The position numbers and the translations under genes were made by a program. A stretch of 48,727 nucleotides of DNA, from positions 1 through 48,727 of the forward strand of contig JAPOVP010000184.1 of NCBI GenBank assembly GCA_026708085.1, given 5' to 3'. The number at the start of each line of letters is the position of its first letter. Within the stretch, counting starts at the first letter, position 1. Source of the DNA: Caldilineaceae bacterium. GTDB lineage: Bacteria > Chloroflexota > Anaerolineae > Caldilineales > Caldilineaceae. The notes below the pieces were generated by a model. That model worked only from the letters and a program-made list of their open reading frames with translations. It made no database searches and had not been told where the DNA came from. Positions 1 through 7,138 of the stretch are shown here, in pieces.

Positions 1-72
1 TGACCATCGAGAGCCCGCTACAGAAATGCTGACGGTACATTCCCCCCAGGCAGACCGTACACAGAACATGGC

Positions 73-1083
73 TTGGAAGTTACCCTTTTCAATACCAAGG
101 GTGGCGTAGGCAAAACCTCTCTCGTCTATCATCTTGCTTGGATGCTGTCCGATATAGGTTATCATGTTCTCGCCTGTGACCTCGATCCCCAGGCCAACCT
201 CACCGCCGCTTTCCTGAACGAGAAACGGCTGAAAGAACTGCAGACTGACAACAATAGCGCGGCCGGGCAGACCATCATGCAGTGCGTCAGGCCACTCACG
301 CGTGCGGGCGACGTCCGAAGCCCTGCTTTCGTACAGATTACTCGCTCGCTCGGTCTGATACCCGGTGATCTGGCGCTGGCCGGATTTGAAGATGTTCTCT
401 ACATGGAATGGCCCAATGCGCTGGGTTCCGGCGAGTTGTACCGCTCCTTTCGTGTTCTGACAGCCTTCGCAGCAGTGATGCAAGACGGTGCGCGGCAGAT
501 GAACGCAGACATTATCCTGGCTGATGTCGGCCCCAACCTGGGTGCGATAAACCGTTCTGCCTTAATTGCAACCGACTATATCATCGTTCCCTTGGGTGCA
601 GATCTGTTCTCGCTCCAGGGGCTGCGAAATCTCGGCCCTTCGCTGAACCGATGGCGCGACGACTGGGGAAAACGCAGAGACAACTGGCAGCAGCCGGAGA
701 TTGCGCTTCCTTCAGGCGCCATGAAACCGATCGGCTATGTCGTCCAGCAACATGGGGTGCGTCTCAGCCGTCCCGTAAAAGCCTATGACAAATGGGTGAA
801 CCGCATGCCTGAAGAGTATGCCCGCAACCTGTTGGGCGATAACGCAGGCCCCTATCCAGCCACCCCGGCGCTAGACACGGTACACGCCCTCGCAACCGTC
901 AAGCATTTTCGTAGTCTCGTACCGATGGCACAGGAAGCGCGCAAACCCATCTTTCACCTGACTACCGCCGACGGCGCAATCGGCAGCCATGCGGCAGCGG
1001 CCAATGACGCCCGCCGGGACTTCAAACAGTTGGCCAACAGAATTGCGCAGATGGTCATACCGGAAGCTATGGCTGCCGGCTAA
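73..1083 (+). CDS. ParA/MinD-type P-loop ATPase, orphan
   Basis: This 336-residue protein belongs to the ParA/Soj group of deviant Walker-A ATPases. The signature KGGVGKTS lies at residues 9-16. The second switch-like motif, DLDPQAN, is near residue 37, and a Walker-B-like strand, IILADVGPNLG, is near residue 147. Such proteins dimerise on ATP and position DNA or protein cargo. ParA genes of chromosomes and plasmids usually sit beside parB, but no ParB or centromere-like repeat is visible here; the window edge may hide a partner upstream. The start chosen is TTG at 73. The only nearby ATG, at 68, is in another frame, and an in-frame stop lies at positions 1-3. No clear Shine-Dalgarno is seen, so the start is uncertain. 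GC content looks lower than in the metabolic genes downstream, which would fit acquired DNA. The family call is firm; the cellular role is unknown. Confidence 0.8.
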   Translation: MEVTLFNTKGGVGKTSLVYHLAWMLSDIGYHVLACDLDPQANLTAAFLNEKRLKELQTDNNSAAGQTIMQCVRPLTRAGDVRSPAFVQITRSLGLIPGDLALAGFEDVLYMEWPNALGSGELYRSFRVLTAFAAVMQDGARQMNADIILADVGPNLGAINRSALIATDYIIVPLGADLFSLQGLRNLGPSLNRWRDDWGKRRDNWQQPEIALPSGAMKPIGYVVQQHGVRLSRPVKAYDKWVNRMPEEYARNLLGDNAGPYPATPALDTVHALATVKHFRSLVPMAQEARKPIFHLTTADGAIGSHAAAANDARRDFKQLANRIAQMVIPEAMAAG

Positions 1084-1181
1084 CCGCCGTACCCTGACCG
1101 TTACGCCTACCTTCGCTTGGCGCAACCTCTGACGCATGTTACGTCGACCGCGTCAGGAAAACCTTCCCCTCCTCCCCAATC

Positions 1182-1211
1182 TTTCAATCTCCTCGTTTCT
1201 TCGTGTAAGAT
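1182..1211 (+). promoter_or_regulatory. Candidate promoter of hisS
   Basis: TTTCAA at 1182-1187 and TAAGAT at 1206-1211 are separated by 18 bases and lie about 58 bases before the hisS start. Both boxes match the sigma-70 consensus only partly, so this is a tentative call. Confidence 0.25.
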
Positions 1212-1268
1212 GCTGCTGAACGCGCTGCCGCTTCAGTCTGGCAGCGCAACTTACCAGGAGAAACTTCA

Positions 1269-2645
1269 GTGGCCCGATTCCAGACCAAGCCGATCAGCGG
1301 CGCCCGCGACTTCCTGCCCCTCGACGTACTGCGCCGCCAATACGTCATCGATGTGATCGAGCGCGTCTACCAGAGCTACGGCTTTGAACCCCTCGACACA
1401 CCGGTGATGGAACGGTTGGATACGCTGCTCGGCAAGTACGGCGAAGAGGGCGACCAGCTCATCTTCCGCGTCGCCAAGCGCGGCGCCAAGCTGCAACGGG
1501 CGCTCGCCGACGCCCCAACCCAAGACGAAATCGCCGACGCCGGCCTGCGCTACGACCTGACCGTGCCGCTGGCCCGCATCGTCGCCGAGTACAGCAATCA
1601 GCTCCCCCGCTACTTCAAGCGCTACCACATCGCGCCCGTCTACCGCGCCGACCGCCCCGCCAAGGGCCGTTTCCGCGAGTTCTACCAGTGCGACTTGGAC
1701 GTTGTCGGCTCCTCCAGCCAGCTGGTCGAAGCCGAGGTCCTCAACGCCGGCGCACAGGTCCTGCGGGAGCTCGGCTTTCGCGGGCGCGATGCGTCCGGCT
1801 TTCTGCTACGCCTGAACCACCGCGGCGTGCTGCGCGGCCTGATGGAAATTACCGGCGTGCCCGCGGGTTTGGAATCGGACGCGCTGGTCGCCGTCGACAA
1901 GCTGGACAAGATCGGCCTCGAAGGCGTGGAAAAGGAGTTGCGCTCACGCGGCATCGATCAGACCGCCTCAACCGCCCTTCTGGACTTGATGGCCACCGCA
2001 CCGGAGGATACGGACGCGGCGCTCTGCTGGCTGGAAGAGAATCTGGTAAATTCTGATAACGGCGCACAGGCTGTGACTGAACTGAAAAATGTAGTGACGC
2101 TGACGCAGACAGGCCCGGCCGGCGACCACATCCGCATCGACCCGTACCTCGCGCGCGGCCTGAGCTACTACACCGGCCCAATCTACGAAATCGAGTTCCC
2201 CACCCTGAGCGGCTCTGGCGGCGCCGGCGGTCGCTACGACGACCTGATCGGCATGTTCAGCAACCGCTCGATCCCCGCCTGCGGCTTCAGCCTGGGCCTG
2301 GAGCGCATCCTCCTCATCATGGAGGAACGCGGCCTCTTCCCCCAAAAACTGGCCGGACAACCCCAGGTCCTGGTTACCAATTTCGACCGCGAGACCCTGA
2401 CCGCCAACGTGGAGCTTGCACATGCGCTGCGAGGGGCCGGCCTGCGCGTCGACCACTACCCGGACCCGGACAACCTGGGCCGCCAGTTCAGATACGCCGA
2501 GGAACGCAACATCCCCGTCGCCCTTCTGTTGGGCGGAAACGAGTTGGCGGCCGGCACCGTCACCGTCAAAGACCTGACCAGCGGCGAGCAGGAGTCGGTG
2601 GCGCAGGCAAATGTCGCCGACAACCTTAGCGCACGACTCAATTAG
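1269..2645 (+). CDS. hisS: Histidyl-tRNA synthetase
   Basis: The 458-residue product charges tRNA-His with histidine using ATP in the cytoplasm. It is a class II synthetase of normal length. GARDFLP lies near residue 10. YDLTVPLAR is near residue 94. The histidine-binding motif RGLSYYTGPIYE is near 294, GGRYDDL near 320, and the class II motif-3 segment GFSLGLERI near 340. The C-terminal 90 residues form the anticodon-binding domain. The start is GTG at 1269, preceded by CAGGAG about eight bases upstream, and the protein begins in the usual MARFQ-like way. The gene stands alone between an orphan ATPase and a sugar transporter, each with its own intergenic gap. Identification is secure. Confidence 0.97.
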   Translation: MARFQTKPISGARDFLPLDVLRRQYVIDVIERVYQSYGFEPLDTPVMERLDTLLGKYGEEGDQLIFRVAKRGAKLQRALADAPTQDEIADAGLRYDLTVPLARIVAEYSNQLPRYFKRYHIAPVYRADRPAKGRFREFYQCDLDVVGSSSQLVEAEVLNAGAQVLRELGFRGRDASGFLLRLNHRGVLRGLMEITGVPAGLESDALVAVDKLDKIGLEGVEKELRSRGIDQTASTALLDLMATAPEDTDAALCWLEENLVNSDNGAQAVTELKNVVTLTQTGPAGDHIRIDPYLARGLSYYTGPIYEIEFPTLSGSGGAGGRYDDLIGMFSNRSIPACGFSLGLERILLIMEERGLFPQKLAGQPQVLVTNFDRETLTANVELAHALRGAGLRVDHYPDPDNLGRQFRYAEERNIPVALLLGGNELAAGTVTVKDLTSGEQESVAQANVADNLSARLN

Positions 2646-2667
2646 GGACCCTACCAGCCCCAGGAAA

Positions 2668-2698
2668 TTGTCCCATTTCGCATCCTTTGCGCTATAAT
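2668..2698 (+). promoter_or_regulatory. Candidate promoter of the first sugar transporter operon
   Basis: A perfect TATAAT at 2693-2698 follows TTGTCC at 2668-2673 with a 19-base spacer. It lies about 87 bases before the binding-protein start. The -10 box is strong and the -35 box is weak; the spacing is slightly long. Confidence 0.4.
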
Positions 2699-2784
2699 CA
2701 CGCGACCGCCACACAACAACCCATGCTTCACCTTTTCCGAATCTGCTGGTACCAATTTCCAAGTAATTCCCAATGGAGGAACCC

Positions 2785-4101
2785 ATGAAGCAGCCAGTAT
2801 TGAGCCGACGAAAGTTCTTGCAGTTAACAGCCGGCGTGACCGTTTCTTCGGCTTTGGCGGCCTGTGTAGCCCCGGCCGCGCCCGCAGCCGATACCGGTGA
2901 CGCAGGAATGGAAACAACGACCATCGACGTCTGGGCCTATCCCCGCACCGAAAACGACGGGGACGTCGTCTATGCTCCTCTGAATGAGGGATTCCATGCA
3001 GCCCATCCTGACATCATGGTGCAGGTCGAGGTACAGCCCTGGGGCGGGCGTCGCGAAAAACTCTACGCCGCGGCCGCAGCCGGCGAGGCGCCCGATATCT
3101 GGGATGCGACCACCGATACCGTGCCGGCCTATATCACCAAAGGTGTGATCCTTGGCCTTGACGACCTGCTCACAGCCGACGATCTGGCCGACTATCACGC
3201 CGCCGAAATCGATGCAGCAAGCCTTGACGGTGTCCTCTACATGCCGCTCATTGAAGCTGAAGTCAATGGCATCGCTTACAACGGCGGACTGCTGTCAGAA
3301 CTGGGATATGACCCGGCCACCGCTTCATTCCAGACATGGGACGAACTCTATGCCCTGGGTGAACGGGCCGCAGAGCAGAACTGGTATCTGGAAAGCCTGA
3401 GTACCTTCAGCTGGGGCGGATTCCTGGTTACGGTACACGAAGCTGGCGGCCAGGTGTATACGGACGACCGCACCGACTCCAATTTCCTTGAACAGCCCGT
3501 CATCGATGCCCTGACCCGCTGGGTCAAAGAGTTCCAGGAGGGCTGGGTCCCGCTGGAATACGCCATCGGCAGCGTCGATGAACAGGGTGGCCTGCCCGAC
3601 TACTGGCTCTCGTTGGAACAGGTGACTGCACGCAGGGAAGATGCAGCCTGCGTTCAAGACGTTGAAGCCAACCCGGATCTGGAGTATGTGATCGGCCACG
3701 CGCGCAGCATGGACAGCTCAATTACCGCGGTGTCCGGCATCGTCTCGGGTCAGGGATGGGCCATCACCAGTCAAAGCGACGCCGTCGATGCCGCCGTCAC
3801 CTGGGTCAAGTACATGATTATGCCGGAACAGGTCGGGACACGCGCCAACCTGGCAGGCACCACGCCCGTCGGCAATAAATCCAAGGAAGTCTGGAATCCT
3901 GCCCCCTGCACGGCCGAGTACGTAAACCGCTTCGGTCCGTTGCTGTTTGCCGGTGTCGACACCAATACCCTCTGGCAGGAGAGTAAAGTGGTTGCCGGTC
4001 CGCAATTCCAGGCGGCCGTGCTTGGTCAGGCTACAGTCGAAGAAGCGTTGGAGACCATCAAGACCGAAATCGACGCGCTTCTGCTGGAACAATACGGATA
4101 A
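2785..4101 (+). CDS. Sugar ABC transporter substrate-binding lipoprotein (CUT1 type)
   Basis: This is an extracytoplasmic solute-binding protein of the family 1 (MalE/UgpB-like) group, which delivers a sugar or polyol to the two permeases encoded just downstream. The start chosen is ATG at 2785, because a perfect GGAGG (2775-2779) sits five bases before it; the in-frame ATG at 2773 overlaps that ribosome site and is unlikely. The resulting 438-residue protein opens with a twin-arginine signal (R8-R9) and a lipobox ending in Cys27, so it is probably exported by Tat and lipid-anchored. The mature part begins with TTIDVWAYPR and contains the typical GEAPDIWDA segment. It is followed by a strong hairpin with a T-tract before the permease genes. 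The substrate cannot be read from the sequence; downstream demethylase-like genes hint at something other than a plain sugar. Confidence 0.85.
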   Translation: MKQPVLSRRKFLQLTAGVTVSSALAACVAPAAPAADTGDAGMETTTIDVWAYPRTENDGDVVYAPLNEGFHAAHPDIMVQVEVQPWGGRREKLYAAAAAGEAPDIWDATTDTVPAYITKGVILGLDDLLTADDLADYHAAEIDAASLDGVLYMPLIEAEVNGIAYNGGLLSELGYDPATASFQTWDELYALGERAAEQNWYLESLSTFSWGGFLVTVHEAGGQVYTDDRTDSNFLEQPVIDALTRWVKEFQEGWVPLEYAIGSVDEQGGLPDYWLSLEQVTARREDAACVQDVEANPDLEYVIGHARSMDSSITAVSGIVSGQGWAITSQSDAVDAAVTWVKYMIMPEQVGTRANLAGTTPVGNKSKEVWNPAPCTAEYVNRFGPLLFAGVDTNTLWQESKVVAGPQFQAAVLGQATVEEALETIKTEIDALLLEQYG

Positions 4102-4131
4102 TGGAGCTAACTCCTTTGCAGTAGGTCCAAC

Positions 4132-4193
4132 AAAGATCGCAGAGTTGCGGAGAAGCAGGACGAACTCCCTTCCCGACAACTCTGCGATTTTTT
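4132..4193 (+). terminator. Intercistronic terminator/attenuator after the binding-protein gene
   Basis: ATCGCAGAGTTG at 4136-4147 pairs perfectly with CAACTCTGCGAT at 4177-4188 (12 bp, 29-base loop) and is followed by a run of T (4188-4193). The flanking A and T tracts extend the stem. It is a good rho-independent terminator placed inside the operon, so it may lower permease expression relative to the binding protein. Confidence 0.75.
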
Positions 4194-4215
4194 GTTCTGA
4201 ACGGAGAACGTGATC

Positions 4216-5133
4216 ATGGCCGTTGCCAATACAACCCAGCGCGCCTCCTCCCAATTCCTGAAACGATTGCGGAGTTCCCTGCCCTGGTATCCCTTTATCA
4301 TCATCAACGCCTTGGTCTTTGTGTTATTCAATCTGGTCCCATGGTTTTCAATGTTCCGTTACAGTGTTCTGAAGACCGACCTTCTCTCGACGCGCGAATT
4401 TGTTGGGCTGGATCACTTTGTGCGAATGTTCACCGATGCCAAGCTTCACAAAGCCATGCTCAACACAGCCTGGTTTACGCTCATGTACATCCCGCTCTTG
4501 GTGGTGGTATCACTCGGCGTCGCTATCCTGGTGAACCGGCCGCTTCGGGGCATGAAAGCATTCCGCGCCATCTACTTTCTTCCCAATATTACGTCTGTGG
4601 CTGTCCTTGCTCTGATCTTTCGCCGCTTCCTTTCACCCCGCCCCGATGGCCCCCTTAATTTTCTGATCGGGCTTGTCGGCATCCCGCCCCAGAAATGGTT
4701 GATCGATGTGTACCAGGCCATGCCCAGCATTGTCGGCATCAGTCTGTGGGAGGCGTTCGGTTACTTTATGGTCATCTGGCTTGCCGGGCTGCAGGCCATC
4801 CCCAATGAGCTCTATGATGCCGCCAAAGTGGATGGCGCCAACGGCTGGCGTCTTCATCGCTACGTCACCATTCCACTTCTGCGCCCAACCGCGGCCTTTA
4901 TCATCGTTATCGCCACCATCGGCGCCCTGCAGGTCTTCGGTTCAATCTTCATTCTCACCGGCGGCGGTCCTGTAAACGCCACAACGACCGTTGTCTACCA
5001 GATCTACAACGAAGCCTTCAACTTTGGCCGTTTCGGTTACGCGTCCGCGCTGTCGATTTTATTCTTTGCTATGATTCTGATCATCGCACTTATTCAGTCC
5101 CGCTATCTGCGTTTTGGAGACGACGTCTATTAG
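4216..5133 (+). CDS. Sugar ABC transporter permease (MalF/UgpA-like)
   Basis: This inner-membrane subunit of about 305 residues has six predicted hydrophobic segments and belongs to the binding-protein-dependent transport inner membrane family. The cytoplasmic EAA loop, which docks the ATPase, reads PNELYDAAKVDGANGWRLHR, near residue 197. The start ATG at 4216 has ACGGAG nine bases upstream; the GTG at 4210 is in frame but too close to that site. It pairs with the permease at 5235. No ATPase gene is present in the cluster, which is common for CUT1 importers that share one MsmK/UgpC-type ATPase elsewhere in the genome. Confidence 0.88.
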   Translation: MAVANTTQRASSQFLKRLRSSLPWYPFIIINALVFVLFNLVPWFSMFRYSVLKTDLLSTREFVGLDHFVRMFTDAKLHKAMLNTAWFTLMYIPLLVVVSLGVAILVNRPLRGMKAFRAIYFLPNITSVAVLALIFRRFLSPRPDGPLNFLIGLVGIPPQKWLIDVYQAMPSIVGISLWEAFGYFMVIWLAGLQAIPNELYDAAKVDGANGWRLHRYVTIPLLRPTAAFIIVIATIGALQVFGSIFILTGGGPVNATTTVVYQIYNEAFNFGRFGYASALSILFFAMILIIALIQSRYLRFGDDVY

Positions 5134-5152
5134 CTGAATTGTGAGGAAAACT

Positions 5153-5191
5153 GCCGGTCCCTGGCGACAACCCTTTTTGGAAGCGACCGGC
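5153..5191 (+). other. Hairpin between the two permease genes
   Basis: GCCGGTC (5153-5159) and GACCGGC (5185-5191) form a 7-bp stem with a 25-base loop in the 101-base gap between the permease genes. No T-tract follows, so this is more likely an mRNA processing or stability structure than a terminator. Confidence 0.35.
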
Positions 5192-5234
5192 GCCTGACTA
5201 CTTATCTTGGAATGTTCGCTTTGGAGTTCTCCAG

Positions 5235-6089
5235 ATGTCTGTTTCCGAAACCAGCAGCGCATCAGTCGAAAAACCCAACCTGATTCGAGAGACGATCATC
5301 TACATACTGATGGCGGCGGTGGCGGTCACAACCGTTGGGCCGTTTCTGATCATGCTGTCGGTATCTCTCACCCAAAACATCCGCTTTATCACCTTCCCAA
5401 TCGAACTGATCCCAACGCCGGTTACGTTGGAAAATTTCCAGACACTCTTTGCCCGTACAGACGCGCTGCGCTGGCTTTTCAACAGTGTCTATGTCGCCGT
5501 CATATCAACTCTGGGCGGTGTGATCACCTCAAGCATGGCCGGATATGCCTTCGCCAGGGGCAATTTCTGGGGCAAAAACGTTATCTTCATGCTTTTCCTG
5601 GGCATTCTTATCATGCCCGATACAGCCCTGATCGTGCCCCAATTTGTCGTTCTCTCGCGATTAGGTCTGGTGAACACCTATACCGCTCTGATCGGACCCT
5701 GGTTCGCCTCCATTTTCGGTACCTTCCTGCTGCGCCAGGCCTACCTGAGCATCCCCCGCGACTATGACGATGCCGCAACCATCGACGGTGCCAACCTCTG
5801 GCAGAACTGGTGGCACGTGCTCATGCCGCAAGTCGTGCCCACCATGGCGACGCTGGCCGTCCTCCGCTTTATGGGTAACTGGAACTCCTTTTTCTATCCC
5901 ATGATCGTCACATCCAAATCCGATATGCGCACCCTTACCGTCGGTCTGGGCACTGTGGCGCGCTCTGGCGGAGATGCAGGACTGGATATGGCCGGCGCGG
6001 TGCTCGGCTTTCTGCCGACACTGATCGTCTTTGTCCTCATGCAGCGCTATATAATCCGTGGCATCTCACTCAGTGGCGTGAAAGGCTAA
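5235..6089 (+). CDS. Sugar ABC transporter permease (MalG/UgpE-like)
   Basis: This 284-residue membrane protein is the second permease of the importer. Six hydrophobic segments are visible, and the EAA loop RDYDDAATIDGANLWQNWW lies near residue 175. The N-terminus (MSVSETSSASVEK) is a short cytoplasmic tail before the first helix. The start ATG at 5235 has GGAG eight bases upstream. The gene ends ten bases before the dehydrogenase at 6099, so the two are surely co-transcribed and the importer is linked to the catabolic genes that follow. Confidence 0.88.
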   Translation: MSVSETSSASVEKPNLIRETIIYILMAAVAVTTVGPFLIMLSVSLTQNIRFITFPIELIPTPVTLENFQTLFARTDALRWLFNSVYVAVISTLGGVITSSMAGYAFARGNFWGKNVIFMLFLGILIMPDTALIVPQFVVLSRLGLVNTYTALIGPWFASIFGTFLLRQAYLSIPRDYDDAATIDGANLWQNWWHVLMPQVVPTMATLAVLRFMGNWNSFFYPMIVTSKSDMRTLTVGLGTVARSGGDAGLDMAGAVLGFLPTLIVFVLMQRYIIRGISLSGVKG

Positions 6090-6098
6090 AGCATCCGA

Positions 6099-7106
6099 AT
6101 GACGCGAAAAAGAAAAATCCTCTACCTGCCCCCGGTTGGCCTTTCCGAAGATATTCTCTCCCCCGAGGCCGTTTCCATACTGGAGAGCCTGGGCACCGTG
6201 ATCTGGAACAAGCTGGATCGCAACTACACCAGCGATGAACTGCTCGAAATGATCCCCGGTGCGTCAGTCGTGGTCACCTCCTGGGGATCGCCCCTCATCA
6301 CCGAAGAACACGTGGCCGCAGCCGCCGACCTGCAGATCGTCGGCCATGCCGCCGGCTCGGTCAAGACCCGCCTGGCAGAATCCGGCCACGAACGCGGCAT
6401 CGTCCTCCTCAGCGCCGCCGACGTCATCGCCGAATCCGTCGCCGAATACACCCTCTGGGCCATGCTCAGCGGCCAGCGCAACCTCTTCCCCTACGAACAC
6501 ACCATGAAGGTCGAACGCGGCTGGAAACCCGCCCCCAACTGGCCCGGTCACTCTCTCTATTCCAAAAAAGTGGGCCTCGTCAGCGCCAGCATGGTCGGCC
6601 GCCGCGTCATCGGCCTGCTCAAACCATTCAACTGCGATGTGTCGGTCTACGACCCTTACCTCAGCCAGGAAGACGCCCGTCTGCTCGATGTACGCAGCGT
6701 CTCCCTCGAAGAGATCTTTGCCGGCTCCGATATCATTTCCGTGCACGCCCCCATCACGCCCGAAACCCGGAAGATGATCACCGGTGCCCATTTCCAGTCG
6801 ATTCCCGACGGCGCACTCTTCGTAAACACCGCTCGCTCCTGGGTTCTGGATCAGGATGCCCTGGTTGCCGAGTTGCAGAAGGACCGCTTCAACGCCTACA
6901 TCGATGTCTTCGAGCCGGAACCCCTGTCCGCTGACCATCCCATCCGCGATCTCGACAATGTCTTCCTGTCCCCCCACGTTTCCGGCCACACGGTCGAGAA
7001 CCGCATGCGCCTGGTCGAAGAGATCGTGCGCGACATACAACGATTCTACAACGACGAACCGCTGCGGTTGGTTGTACCATTTGAGAAACTGAAAATTATG
7101 GCCTGA
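6099..7106 (+). CDS. D-isomer-specific 2-hydroxyacid dehydrogenase family protein
   Basis: The 335-residue product is an NAD(P)-dependent 2-hydroxyacid dehydrogenase (phosphoglycerate/glyoxylate/hydroxypyruvate reductase relatives). The catalytic triad is visible: Arg in NTARSW, Glu in FEPEPL and His in SPHVSGHT, all in the usual order in the C-terminal half. The dinucleotide-binding loop is unusual: VGLVSASMVGR replaces the normal GxGxxG pattern, with Ser/Ala at the second and third positions. NAD binding may therefore be altered. The gene overlaps the flavoprotein frame by one base (TGATG-type junction) and probably processes an oxidised or reduced acid derived from the imported compound. 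The exact substrate is unknown. Confidence 0.8.
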   Translation: MTRKRKILYLPPVGLSEDILSPEAVSILESLGTVIWNKLDRNYTSDELLEMIPGASVVVTSWGSPLITEEHVAAAADLQIVGHAAGSVKTRLAESGHERGIVLLSAADVIAESVAEYTLWAMLSGQRNLFPYEHTMKVERGWKPAPNWPGHSLYSKKVGLVSASMVGRRVIGLLKPFNCDVSVYDPYLSQEDARLLDVRSVSLEEIFAGSDIISVHAPITPETRKMITGAHFQSIPDGALFVNTARSWVLDQDALVAELQKDRFNAYIDVFEPEPLSADHPIRDLDNVFLSPHVSGHTVENRMRLVEEIVRDIQRFYNDEPLRLVVPFEKLKIMA

Positions 7107-7138
7107 TGCCGGAACGCAGTTACCGGAAAGTAGGGACA

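Noticed and set aside
1129..1156. CTGACGC/GCGTCAG hairpin after the ParA-type gene as terminator
   Set aside because: The stem is only 7 bp with a 14-base loop and no T-tract, so it is too weak to call.
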